A DNA stretch of 10,830 nt from Oscillospiraceae bacterium (GTDB lineage Bacteria > Bacillota > Clostridia > Oscillospirales > Oscillospiraceae). Shown here one piece after another: positions 1 through 6,319 of the stretch (position 1 is the first letter of the stretch; each line of letters opens with the position of its first letter). Under the pieces are notes generated by a model that was not told the DNA's origin, did no database searches, and saw nothing but the letters and a program-made list of their open reading frames with translations. The translations under genes and the position numbers were made by a program. The stretch covers positions 1 through 10,830 of the forward strand of contig JAEDLP010000057.1 in the NCBI GenBank assembly GCA_016295225.1, in the 5' to 3' direction.

Positions 1-1
1 G

Positions 2-469
2 ATGAAGCAGATCCCCCTGCCCCATCCCCTGCGGAACCATAAGGCCCTGGTCTACCTGAGCTTCGAGACTCTCCTCCTGCTGGCAGGGGTCCTCTGGGAG
101 AGCCGGGGCGGCGTCACGGAGGTTCCCACACCCCTGACGGTCACCCTGCTCTGCCTGGCCCTTCCCTGGGGCTGGTTGGGTACTCTGCGGTATCTGCCCC
201 TGGACCGGTGGTTCCGGGCCGGAGCCGCCCTGGTCTGGACGGGCCTTTGGATCTGGCTGGCCCCCTGGTGCATGGACCGGATCTTAAGTCTGGCAGGCTG
301 GGTAACCAACAACCCCTACCGCCTGTTCCTGGCCGTGGACTTCACCGACTGGGTCTCCCCCAACACAGTCAGCGCCAACGTGATGTTTCTCCTCATCCTG
401 GGCTTCCTTCTGGCAGGGCTGGCCTGCGCCGCCCTGGGCCTTTCCCGCCGGCAAACGCCGCGGATGTGA
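2..469 (+). CDS. Small four-helix membrane protein, function unknown
   Basis: This frame encodes 155 residues rich in Leu, Trp and Ala. I see four hydrophobic segments, about residues 16-33, 43-60, 70-90 and 122-147, with a short Arg-rich tail after the last one, so it should be an integral membrane protein of the cytoplasmic membrane. The loop between segments 3 and 4 is polar and contains NNPYR and FTDW. I recognise no family motif and give it no function. The ATG at base 2 may be the true start, but only one base lies before it and no ribosome binding site can be seen, so the gene could begin outside the window. It ends at TGA 467-469, and the next gene has its own promoter, so the two are probably separate units. 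Codon use (CGG and CGC arginines, CTG leucines) matches the neighbours. Confidence 0.6.
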   Translation: MKQIPLPHPLRNHKALVYLSFETLLLLAGVLWESRGGVTEVPTPLTVTLLCLALPWGWLGTLRYLPLDRWFRAGAALVWTGLWIWLAPWCMDRILSLAGWVTNNPYRLFLAVDFTDWVSPNTVSANVMFLLILGFLLAGLACAALGLSRRQTPRM

Positions 470-480
470 GGCTGCCTCCC

Positions 481-510
481 TTGTCATTTCCCGTTAAACC
501 GTGGTATAAT
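481..510 (+). promoter_or_regulatory. SigA-type promoter of the EamA transporter gene
   Basis: A TTGTCA -35 box (481-486) and a perfect TATAAT -10 box (505-510) are separated by 18 bp. The start of transcription would fall near 517, giving a leader of about 26 nt before the ATG at 543. The position just upstream of a coding start supports it. Confidence 0.75.
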
Positions 511-542
511 GCCTCTACTTTGACGTAACAGAGGCGAAGAAC

Positions 543-1460
543 ATGACCCATCCCAGCAGTTCAAAAGAGAATATCCACCTGCCTCCGAAAAAGGGCGTCA
601 CCCTCCGGTGGCTGCCCTGCGGGTTCATCCTCTTGCAGAGCATCCTCTACGGCTTCGGCGACCCCATCTCCAAGGCCGCCTATGAGACCGTTCCCCTGTA
701 CTCCCTGCTGTCGGCCCGGTATCTCATCGCTTTTCTCTTCCTGGCCCTGCTCTTCCACAAGCGCATCTGGCAGGGACTGAAGGCCTGCTCGGTGAAGGAC
801 TGGCTCCTGCCCAGCCTGTGCATCGCCGGGGGCTACATCGCCACCAACGTGGCCATCGTCCTCACCACCGCCACGGCCACCGCCTTCCTGCGATCCCTGT
901 CCACGGTGATGACCCCCCTGCTGGCCCTGGTGATCTTCCGCCGGAAGTTCAGCCCCAAGCACATCCCCATCCTCCTTCTGGTGGTGGTGGGTCTGTACCT
1001 CCTCTGCGGCCGGGGCGGGCTGACAGGCTTTGGTCTGGGGGAGGTCTTCGGCCTGCTGTCCGCCCTCCTCCTGGCCGGCTCCCTGGTTTTCGGCGAGAAG
1101 GCCCTGAACAACGTGGACCCGGTCACCCTCACCACCGTCCAGGCCGGTATGTCGGCTTTGCTGACCCTGGTCTTCACCTTCCTCTTCGAGGGGGGCGTCC
1201 ACCTGGAGACCGCCGGGGGCGCCGAGTGGGTCATCATCGTCTACCTGGCCATCCTGTGCACCGTGGCCGGGTACTTTCTCCAGAACGCCGCCCTGGGGCA
1301 TATCTCCTCCCGGACGGTGGCCCTCCTCCAGTGCACCGGGCCGGTGATGACCGCCCTCTTCTCCCGGGTCATCCTGGGCGAAACCCTCTCCCCGGCGGGG
1401 ATACTGGGAGCGGCCATCCTCCTGGCCTGCGTGGCGGCGGAAACCCTGATGAAACAGTAA
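543..1460 (+). CDS. EamA/DMT-superfamily transporter
   Basis: The 305-residue product has the two-fold repeat of the drug/metabolite transporter superfamily: a first EamA unit at about residues 22-150 and a second at about 165-303, with around ten membrane helices in all. The first repeat starts with a glycine- and serine-rich helix (YGFGDPISKAAYETVPLYS) followed by SARYLIAFLFLALL, typical of EamA proteins. The second contains GEVFGLLSALLLAGSLVFGEKAL and ends with GETLSPAGILGAAILLACV, also a common EamA ending. Such proteins sit in the cytoplasmic membrane and usually move amino acids or other small metabolites; the substrate cannot be read from the sequence. The ATG at 543 is preceded by GAGG at 531-534 and sits just downstream of a good promoter. 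The gene stands alone and ends at a strong hairpin. The family is secure, the specificity unknown. Confidence 0.9.
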   Translation: MTHPSSSKENIHLPPKKGVTLRWLPCGFILLQSILYGFGDPISKAAYETVPLYSLLSARYLIAFLFLALLFHKRIWQGLKACSVKDWLLPSLCIAGGYIATNVAIVLTTATATAFLRSLSTVMTPLLALVIFRRKFSPKHIPILLLVVVGLYLLCGRGGLTGFGLGEVFGLLSALLLAGSLVFGEKALNNVDPVTLTTVQAGMSALLTLVFTFLFEGGVHLETAGGAEWVIIVYLAILCTVAGYFLQNAALGHISSRTVALLQCTGPVMTALFSRVILGETLSPAGILGAAILLACVAAETLMKQ

Positions 1461-1468
1461 TGACGCGA

Positions 1469-1500
1469 AAACTCCCCCCTTGTGTCGAAGGGGGGAGTTT
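1469..1500. terminator. Intrinsic terminator shared by convergent genes
   Basis: A perfect 13-bp stem (1469-1481 with 1488-1500, AAACTCCCCCCTT against its complement) closes a 6-nt loop. The stem has A's on one side and T's on the other, so it gives a short U-run on either strand (TTTGCCTTT on plus, TTTTCG on minus). It lies 8 bp after the transporter stop and 8 bp from the stop of the convergent XRE gene, so it probably ends both. Confidence 0.85.
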
Positions 1501-1508
1501 GCCTTTCC

Positions 1509-2084
1509 TCATTTCAGCAGAACACTCATCACACCGGCTACCGCCAAGGTAATGAGGGCCACGCCGATGGCCGAAGCCACCTTCTGGTAGGGCCGCTTGC
1601 CCATCTCCTGATGTTTCTCCAGCTCATCCAGCCGTCTGCCCTCGGAAAAAGCCAGGATCTCCTTGTAGGTCTGGATATCATAGGCCTTCTTCTGCTTTTC
1701 GATTCCCAGCGCATACCAGAAGGTCACCGCCGCCCAGAGGCCCCACAGACCGAAGCCGATCCAGTTCAGAAAATGAGCCAGGGGGAAGGGCGTCAGGATC
1801 AACCCCAGCATCAGAACTGCGAACACCCTGCCGTCCCGATCGAACTTTCGGATATCTTCCTCTTTGATCTGTTCCTTCATTTCTTCCAAATCTCCTTTGA
1901 CCAGAGTATCCAGAGAAATGCCAAAAACCGTACTGAGCATCACCAGACTGCGCACGTCCGGGTAGTTTCGGTCGTTCTCCCAGTTGGAGATGGTCTGACG
2001 GGTCACGTAGATCTTGTCCGCCAGGGCATCTTGGGACAGGCCCAGCTCGGAACGATACTTTTTGATCTGTTTTCCAAGTTCCAT
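1509..2084 (-). CDS. XRE-family regulator with membrane-embedded C-terminal half
   Basis: The product is 191 residues. Residues 3-64 form a classic XRE/Cro helix-turn-helix: IKKYRSELGLSQDALADKI, then the recognition helix VTRQTISNWE (27-36), then NYPDVRSLVMLSTVFGISLDTLVKGD. A charged linker (65-86, rich in Glu and Lys) leads to two membrane helices at about 87-106 and 108-128. A polar stretch of about 40 residues follows, and a third helix (169-190) ends the protein. DNA binding would therefore take place at the membrane surface. The start at 2084 is chosen because AGGAGGAA (2091-2098) precedes it at normal spacing; an upstream in-frame ATG at 2138 would add 18 residues but bypasses this site. 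Known relatives are small HTH proteins with C-terminal membrane helices found widely in Bacillota, mostly uncharacterised. Targets are not evident. The gene follows truA on the same strand after 112 bp that contain a large inverted repeat. Confidence 0.88.
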   Translation of the reverse strand: MELGKQIKKYRSELGLSQDALADKIYVTRQTISNWENDRNYPDVRSLVMLSTVFGISLDTLVKGDLEEMKEQIKEEDIRKFDRDGRVFAVLMLGLILTPFPLAHFLNWIGFGLWGLWAAVTFWYALGIEKQKKAYDIQTYKEILAFSEGRRLDELEKHQEMGKRPYQKVASAIGVALITLAVAGVMSVLLK

Positions 2085-2142
2085 TCGACATTCCTCCTGC
2101 TGATATCCTACGTCCGAGGAGACCGGTTTCACAAGCAAAGCC

Positions 2143-2174
2143 CTTTGACATCCCGCCTTTCCGGGGTGTCAAAG
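2143..2174 (-). repeat. 13-bp inverted repeat between truA and the XRE gene
   Basis: Arms 2143-2155 and 2162-2174 pair over 13 bp (12 Watson-Crick plus one G-T) around a 6-bp loop. Each arm starts with CTTTGACA, so a TTGACA hexamer, the consensus -35, occurs on both strands. Read on the minus strand it lies 23 bp after the truA stop and could be the truA terminator, but it is followed only by GGCTTTGCTTGT, a poor U-run. It also lies 59 bp upstream of the XRE start, where an operator for that regulator would be expected. The sequence does not decide between the two. Confidence 0.6.
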
Positions 2175-2196
2175 ATGTTTTCCATCCCTTTTCGGG

Positions 2197-2934
2197 TCAA
2201 TATCGCACCTCTTCCAGGCACAGGCCGCAGGCGGGGACGGTTTCGCCGGCCCGTTGGCGGTCCTGGGACGCCAGGATGTTTTCCATGTCCTCCGGTTCCA
2301 ACTCCCCCCTGCCCACCGCCAGAAGGGTCCCCACCAGGATGCGAACCATGTGATAGAGGAAGCCGTCCCCGGAGAAGGTCAGCCGCAGCTCCGGCCCCAG
2401 TTCTTCGATGGTGATGGACTCCACCGTGCGGACAGTGGACTTTTTGAACTTTTTCAGGGAGCAGAAGGCCCGGAAATCGTGGCGGCCGCAGAGGGCCGAC
2501 GCCGCCCGGCGCATCTTCTCCACATCCAGGTCCCCGGGGCAGAAGTAGAGGTAGTTCCGCTCGAAGACGTTAGGGGCCTGGCTCCGCCAGATGCGGTAGA
2601 CATAGGTTTTCCCCACGCAGGAGAGCCGGGCGTGAAAGCGGGGATCGGCCTCCTCCAGGCTGACCGCCCCGATATCCGCCGGGAGGTATTGGCGCAGGCC
2701 CGCCAGGAGCTCCTGAGGGCTCATCCCGGTCTTGGCCCGGAAGGAAGCCACCTGGCCCTTCGCGTGGGTCCCGGCGTCGGTGCGGCCGGAGCCCGCCACC
2801 TCCACCGGCTGATCCAACAGGCGGGACAGGAGGTTCTCCAATTTCCCCTGGATGGTGTTGTCTGTGTTTCCCTGCTTCTGCCACCCCTTCCAACGGGTTC
2901 CATCATAGCAAAGGGTCAGACGATAGTTGGGCAT
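2197..2934 (-). CDS. truA: tRNA pseudouridine(38-40) synthase TruA
   Basis: The 245-residue protein matches TruA throughout and has the usual length. TruA converts uridines 38, 39 and 40 in the anticodon arm of many tRNAs to pseudouridine in the cytoplasm and needs no cofactor. The N-terminal YRLTLCYDGTRWKGWQKQ leads into the catalytic motif GSGRTDAGTHAKGQVASF, whose Asp (residue 53 counted from this start) is the nucleophile. Other TruA hallmarks are RFHARLSCVGKTYVYRI, the HDFRAFCS loop and the C-terminal GDGFLYHMVRILVGTLLAVGRG. I chose the ATG at 2934 because AAAGGG and GAGGG lie upstream of it; an ATG three codons earlier (2943) abuts AAAGGG with no spacer, though it cannot be excluded. 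In many Bacillota truA follows energy-coupling-factor transporter genes; here it is alone, with its own promoter and divergent from the NSS gene. Confidence 0.96.
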   Translation of the reverse strand: MPNYRLTLCYDGTRWKGWQKQGNTDNTIQGKLENLLSRLLDQPVEVAGSGRTDAGTHAKGQVASFRAKTGMSPQELLAGLRQYLPADIGAVSLEEADPRFHARLSCVGKTYVYRIWRSQAPNVFERNYLYFCPGDLDVEKMRRAASALCGRHDFRAFCSLKKFKKSTVRTVESITIEELGPELRLTFSGDGFLYHMVRILVGTLLAVGRGELEPEDMENILASQDRQRAGETVPACGLCLEEVRY

Positions 2935-2964
2935 TTCCCTCATCCCTTTCTGTTTCTTTCTCTC

Positions 2965-2993
2965 ATTATACTGAATTTATGCCCCTTGGAAAA
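2965..2993 (-). promoter_or_regulatory. Probable truA promoter
   Basis: On the minus strand a perfect TATAAT (2965-2970) has a weak -35 upstream, TTTTCC at 2988-2993 with a 17-bp spacer, or TTTCCA with 16 bp. Transcription would start near 2958, about 24 nt before the chosen truA start. The -35 region overlaps one copy of a TTGGAAAA repeat (2986-2993), which could make it a regulated promoter. Confidence 0.55.
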
Positions 2994-3104
2994 GGGCGCC
3001 ATAGGGGCTTTTGTGATTTTCTCCGATTTTCCAACAAAATTCACGGCAAAAATTTTCGTTTACAACGACCTTTCCTCTGATTGGAAAAAACAGGGAAGAA
3101 TATA

Positions 3105-3139
3105 TTGTCAAGTTGTCAATTTTATTTCGCAAATATAAC
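3105..3139 (+). promoter_or_regulatory. Weak candidate promoter with tandem TTGTCAA repeat
   Basis: Two TTGTCA hexamers (3105-3110 and 3113-3118) precede TATAAC (3134-3139). The nearer one gives a 15-bp spacer, shorter than ideal, and the farther one 23 bp. A small palindrome TATTT-CGC-AAATA (3123-3135) overlaps the -10 region. If active, it would start a transcript near 3146 that runs at once into the terminator at 3157-3200. The repeats could instead be a protein-binding site. Confidence 0.25.
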
Positions 3140-3156
3140 ATTTTATCTCTCAAAAT

Positions 3157-3200
3157 CCCCTTTAAAAATCACTGGATTTTCAAGGGGTTTCTTGTTTTTT
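3157..3200 (+). terminator. Orphan intrinsic terminator upstream of the NSS gene
   Basis: Arms CCCCTT (3157-3162) plus AAAATC (3165-3170) pair with GATTTT (3175-3180) plus AAGGGG (3182-3187): 12 bp with a small internal loop and a 4-nt ACTG loop. The stem is followed directly by TTTCTTGTTTTTT (3188-3200), a strong plus-strand U-run. No plus-strand gene lies upstream, since truA runs the other way. It could end a short RNA, shield the symporter from upstream transcription, or act as an attenuator. Confidence 0.65.
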
Positions 3201-3243
3201 CACAAAAATCCTCCCGCCCTCGACAGGTGTGGAAAACAACATC

Positions 3244-3272
3244 TTGCAATCTCACAGGTTTTAGTGTAAAGT
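3244..3272 (+). promoter_or_regulatory. Probable promoter of the NSS symporter gene
   Basis: TTGCAA (3244-3249) and TAAAGT (3267-3272) are spaced by 17 bp. Transcription would begin near 3279, leaving a leader of about 120 nt before the start codon at 3402. The -35 hexamer is identical to that of the pyrophosphatase promoter at 9388. The -10 match is only moderate. Confidence 0.5.
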
Positions 3273-3286
3273 GGTGTCATTATGCC

Positions 3287-3392
3287 GGGTATGCGCTTCT
3301 CCCTTTCCCAACAGAAAGCGACATACCCCTTCCCCCAGCCCGCTTGCCGGCCTCTCCCGCCGGCAGACGGAATACCTATGACAAAAGGAGAG
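3287..3392 (+). promoter_or_regulatory. Structured 5' leader of the NSS gene, candidate translational switch
   Basis: Hairpin 1 pairs 3287-3298 with 3316-3328: 12 bp (GGGTATG/CATACCC, then CGCTT/AAGCG) broken only by a bulged A at 3321, with a 17-nt pyrimidine-rich loop. Hairpin 2 pairs TGCCGGC (3345-3351) with GCCGGCA (3359-3365) around a 7-nt loop. That loop contains CTCTCC (3352-3357), the exact complement of the Shine-Dalgarno GGAGAG (3387-3392). Hairpin 1's loop also carries CTCC and CCTTT, which match parts of the same site. No U-run follows either hairpin, so control, if any, would act on translation. I recognise no known riboswitch or T-box motif. The structure is seen; the function is inference. 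Confidence 0.4.
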
Positions 3393-3401
3393 AGAAACAA
3401 A

Positions 3402-4841
3402 ATGCAAGAAAACAAACGCGGCCAGTGGGGCAGCTCTTTCGGCTTCCTGATGGCCTCCATCGGCTCGGCCATTGGTCTGGGCAACCTGTGGGGCTTCCCC
3501 TATAAGATGGGTTCCTCCGGCGGCTTCGCCTTCCTGGTGATCTATCTGATCCTGGTCCTCCTGGCCGGTATCCCCCTGATGATGGCAGAGTTCTCCCTGG
3601 GCCGTAAGACCGGCACCGGCGTGGGCGCTTACGCCAAGCTCTCTGAGAAGTACAAGGTCATCGGCTGGATGGCCGCCTTCTGTCCCTTCCTGATCCTCAG
3701 CTTCTACGCTGTGCTGGCCGGCATGACCCTGCGGTACTGCCTGGGCTTCCTGGTGCAGATCGTGGGCTTCGACGGCTTCTCCGGCCAGGGTTCTGGCTTC
3801 TTCGGCTTCCTGCTGTATGACACCAAGGCCATGGTCCTCTTCCTGGCTCTGGCTATGGCCATCACCATGATCATCGTCATGGGCGGCGTCCAGGGCGGCA
3901 TTGAGAAGTTCAGCAAGGCTGTCATGCCCGCCCTCGGCGTGATCCTCATCGGCATCATCATCTTCGTCGCCACCCAGGAGGGTGCCGCCGACGGCTACAA
4001 GTTCATGTTCAAGCCCGACTTCACCATCTTCGCTGACCCCAGCAGCTTCTTCGGCGTGCTGAAGACCGCCGCCGGTCAGATGTTCTTCTCCCTGTCCCTG
4101 GCCATGGGCATTAACATCACCTTCGGCTCCTACCTGAGCAAGGAGAAGAACCTTCAGAAGAACGCCGTCATCGTCCCCTTCTCTGACACCATCTTCGCCC
4201 TGCTGGCCGGTATGATGATTATGCCCGCCTGCTCCGCCTTCGGCGTGGACTACGGCGCCGGCCCCGGCCTGCTCTTCGCCTCCATGCAGAAGGTCTTCCT
4301 GGACGGCATGGGCGGTATGGTCGGCAACGTGGTGGGCTTCCTGTTCTACTTCCTGGTGTTCATCGCCGCCATCACCTCCTCCATCGCCCTGCTGGAGGTC
4401 TGCACCGCCTCCGTGGTGGACCGTCAGCTTGCCAAGGGCAAGGATCCCAACCGCAAGAAGATCTCCCTGATTTTCGCCATCGCCATCTTCATCGTGGGCC
4501 TGCCCACCGCCATGGACGCCCTGGGCTCCGGCGGCGCCGCTCTGAAGGCTCCCTTCGAGCTGCTGGGCCTGGAGGCTGGCGGCGCAGGCTACGCCATGTG
4601 GAACGACTGCTGGCTGGACTTCTACGACATGATCACCGAGGGCGTGCTGATGCCCCTGGGCGCTCTGCTGATGAGCCTGCTGCTGGGCTGGAAGCTGCCC
4701 AAGCTGGTTCAGGAGGAGTGCGAGGAGGGCGGACACACCTTCAAGTTCGCTGGATACTTCAAGGTCGCCTACCGCATCATCATCCCCATCATCATGGTCA
4801 TCGTTCTCTACACCCAGATCCAGGCCTTCTTTAACCTGTGA
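3402..4841 (+). CDS. Sodium-dependent transporter, NSS (neurotransmitter:sodium symporter) family
   Basis: The 479-residue protein belongs to the LeuT/MhsT/TnaT family, which imports amino acids with sodium across the cytoplasmic membrane. Helix 1 contains ASIGSAIGLGNLWGFPY (18-34), the broken helix whose Ala23 and Asn28 correspond to sodium ligands in LeuT. Helix 6 contains AGQMFFSLSLAMGINITFGSYL (224 onward), matching LeuT's substrate-binding segment. I count about eleven membrane helices, the short bacterial (MhsT-like) form, ending with FKVAYRIIIPIIMVIVLYTQIQ. The frame is open upstream to ATGs at 3282 and 3378. I chose 3402 because AAAAGGAGAG (3383-3392) precedes it and the family's N-terminal RGQWGSSFGF follows directly; the 40 extra upstream residues look non-protein. 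Arginine codons are mostly CGC and CGT, unlike most neighbours, suggesting strong expression. The substrate cannot be decided; hydrophobic or aromatic amino acids are typical. Confidence 0.93.
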   Translation: MQENKRGQWGSSFGFLMASIGSAIGLGNLWGFPYKMGSSGGFAFLVIYLILVLLAGIPLMMAEFSLGRKTGTGVGAYAKLSEKYKVIGWMAAFCPFLILSFYAVLAGMTLRYCLGFLVQIVGFDGFSGQGSGFFGFLLYDTKAMVLFLALAMAITMIIVMGGVQGGIEKFSKAVMPALGVILIGIIIFVATQEGAADGYKFMFKPDFTIFADPSSFFGVLKTAAGQMFFSLSLAMGINITFGSYLSKEKNLQKNAVIVPFSDTIFALLAGMMIMPACSAFGVDYGAGPGLLFASMQKVFLDGMGGMVGNVVGFLFYFLVFIAAITSSIALLEVCTASVVDRQLAKGKDPNRKKISLIFAIAIFIVGLPTAMDALGSGGAALKAPFELLGLEAGGAGYAMWNDCWLDFYDMITEGVLMPLGALLMSLLLGWKLPKLVQEECEEGGHTFKFAGYFKVAYRIIIPIIMVIVLYTQIQAFFNL

Positions 4842-4873
4842 TCCCCGGGATCGACAACCAAACACAGACCCCA

Positions 4874-4906
4874 ACAAGGGCCGGTACTCCGTGTACCGGC
4901 CCTTGT
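4874..4906. terminator. Strong hairpin terminator after the NSS gene
   Basis: A perfect 14-bp stem, 4874-4887 with 4893-4906 (core CAAGGGCCGGTAC and its complement), closes a 5-nt loop. On plus it is followed by a T-rich run (GTTTGTC, then TTTACTTTTTTT by 4929). It lies 32 bp after the NSS stop and 13 bp from the convergent MATE stop. On minus the following U-run is weak (TTGTTGGGG), so its service to the MATE gene is less certain. Confidence 0.82.
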
Positions 4907-4919
4907 GTTTGTCATGTAT

Positions 4920-6260
4920 TTACTTTTTTTCTCCGTCCACCATGGACTTCCGCCAGACGCCGGTGCGCTCGTAGAGGTAACCCAGAGGAACTGAGGAGGC
5001 CGGGGCGATGGCGCAGGCCCAGAAGATGCCCACCAGACCAATGGTGTGGTTCAGGATGAGGGCCAGGACCACGCGGACCACGATGCAGTTGAGGAGGCTG
5101 GAGAACAGGGCAAACATGGGGTGCCCGGCTCCCGTGGGCAGGGCGTTGTAGACCATGAAGCTTGCATAGAATATCTGGCCCAAAATCTCGATGCGCAGGT
5201 TTTTCAGGGCGATCTCCATGGTCAGAGCATCGGGATGGAAGAGGGACAGGATCTGAGGCGCAAAGAGCTCGATAACCACAATGACCACCGCCGCCATGGT
5301 CAGAGAGATCCGCATGGCGATGTGGACCACCTTGCTGGCCCGGTCATACTTTTTGGCCCCCAGACACTGGGCAGTCATGGTGGTGGCCGCCGAGGACATG
5401 GCGATGGTGAACATGAGGGCCACGTCCTTGACCTTGGCGCAGACGCCGCTGGCGGCGGAGGCCTCCACCCCGTAGCGGTTGACCAGGAAGGTCATGGCCA
5501 GCCAGGAGAGGCCCACCACCGTCATCTGGACAGCCGCGGGAATGCCCAGCTTGAGCATCTGGATCAGCTTGTCCCGCTGGATGGTCAGCTTCCCCAGAGA
5601 CAGGCCGAAGAGATCGTTCTGTCCCAGCACATAGACCAGACAGACCACAAAGCTGGCCGTCTGGGAGAGCACCGTGGCCAGGGCAGCGCCTGCCACGCCC
5701 CACTGGAACGCCCCCATGAACAGGAGGTCCAGGGCGATGTTGCAGCAGGCCGTCACCGCCACGCAGTAAAAAGGCTGCTTGGAGTTGCCCACAGACCGGA
5801 GGACGGCGGACAGGGTGTTGTAGCCGAAGATGGGAATCAGGCCGAAAGCGCAGATCCGCAGGTAGAGGGTTGCTTCCTCCAGAGCGGGGGCCTCCAGGCC
5901 GATGAGGATCAGACGGCTCAGCAGGAAGAGAACCGCCGTGGCGATGGCTCCGGCCGCCAGGGCGAAGGTGAAGAGGGTCTGGTTGGTCTTCACCCGGTTT
6001 TCCCGGTCCCGGCTGCCAAAATACTGGCCCATGAGAATATTGCCGCCGGTGGTGATGCCCATGATGATCTGGGTCAGGATGACCATCACCTGGCTGGAGT
6101 TGTTGATGGCGGAAATGCCGCCCTTGCCGATAAACCACCCAGCCACAATCAGGTCGGTGATAGAGTAGGCCGACTGAAGCAGGGAGGAGAGCACCACCGG
6201 CAGGGCGTAGATCACCAGCTTCTTCCAGATGACGCCCTCGGTCAGATCCATTTGCCGCAT
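4920..6260 (-). CDS. MATE-family multidrug/metabolite efflux transporter
   Basis: The 446-residue product has the length and the two six-helix halves of MATE exporters, which expel drugs, toxins or metabolites from the cytoplasm in exchange for sodium or protons. The N-terminal MDLTEGVIWKKLVIYALPVVLSSLLQSAYSITDLIVAGWFIG is typical of the bacterial NorM/DinF-like branch. Further family signs are GNILMGQYFGSRD, FGYNTLSAVLRSVGNSKQPF near the end of the first half, and LGIPAAVQMTVVGLSWL opening the second half. I chose the ATG at 6260 because GGAGG lies 7 nt upstream and the family start MDLTEG follows. The frame stays open far upstream on this strand, across the trkA leader and the antisense of trkA, but that part has no protein character. 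Transcribed from a promoter at 6320-6348, divergent from trkA and convergent with the NSS gene. Ion and substrate preference cannot be read. Confidence 0.94.
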   Translation of the reverse strand: MRQMDLTEGVIWKKLVIYALPVVLSSLLQSAYSITDLIVAGWFIGKGGISAINNSSQVMVILTQIIMGITTGGNILMGQYFGSRDRENRVKTNQTLFTFALAAGAIATAVLFLLSRLILIGLEAPALEEATLYLRICAFGLIPIFGYNTLSAVLRSVGNSKQPFYCVAVTACCNIALDLLFMGAFQWGVAGAALATVLSQTASFVVCLVYVLGQNDLFGLSLGKLTIQRDKLIQMLKLGIPAAVQMTVVGLSWLAMTFLVNRYGVEASAASGVCAKVKDVALMFTIAMSSAATTMTAQCLGAKKYDRASKVVHIAMRISLTMAAVVIVVIELFAPQILSLFHPDALTMEIALKNLRIEILGQIFYASFMVYNALPTGAGHPMFALFSSLLNCIVVRVVLALILNHTIGLVGIFWACAIAPASSVPLGYLYERTGVWRKSMVDGEKK

Positions 6261-6319
6261 CCCGTTTCCTCCTTCCCAATGGTTTCCTTCGCCATTTTCC
6301 AAGTACAAGTAATTAATAT

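Larger units (their letters stand above)
2971..3243. other. AT-rich gene-free stretch between truA and the symporter promoter
   Basis: No convincing coding frame exists here, and base composition drops sharply in GC compared with the flanks. It holds three exact copies of TTGGAAAA: direct at 2986-2993 and 3081-3088, inverted at 3027-3034. A near-copy, TGGAAAA, lies at 3230-3236. It also holds a tandem TTGTCAA pair (3105-3111 and 3113-3119), a possible promoter, and a plus-strand intrinsic terminator listed separately. Short open frames over this part lack ribosome binding sites and family features. Confidence 0.6.

Noticed and set aside
2105..2134. Possible XRE promoter TTGTGA-18-TAGGAT on the minus strand
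   Set aside because: Both boxes are weak, and the start would fall around 2098, inside the ribosome binding site, leaving almost no leader.
2174..2286. 12-bp repeat GATGTTTTCCAT at 2174-2185 and 2275-2286
   Set aside because: Only two copies, one inside truA coding sequence, no flanking duplication or structure; likely chance.
3282..3401. Upstream in-frame start of the NSS gene at ATG 3282, or a leader peptide there
   Set aside because: The 40 residues are Pro-rich and unlike the family, no ribosome site precedes 3282, and the frame has no stop before 3402; the stretch is better explained as structured leader RNA. I saw no run of regulatory codons for an attenuator peptide.
3261..4877. Open minus-strand frame of 538 codons opposite the NSS gene
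   Set aside because: Low-complexity His/Gly/Glu/Asp/Gln-rich translation with no motif, fully antisense to a clear family gene; a by-product of C-ending codons in a GC-rich gene.
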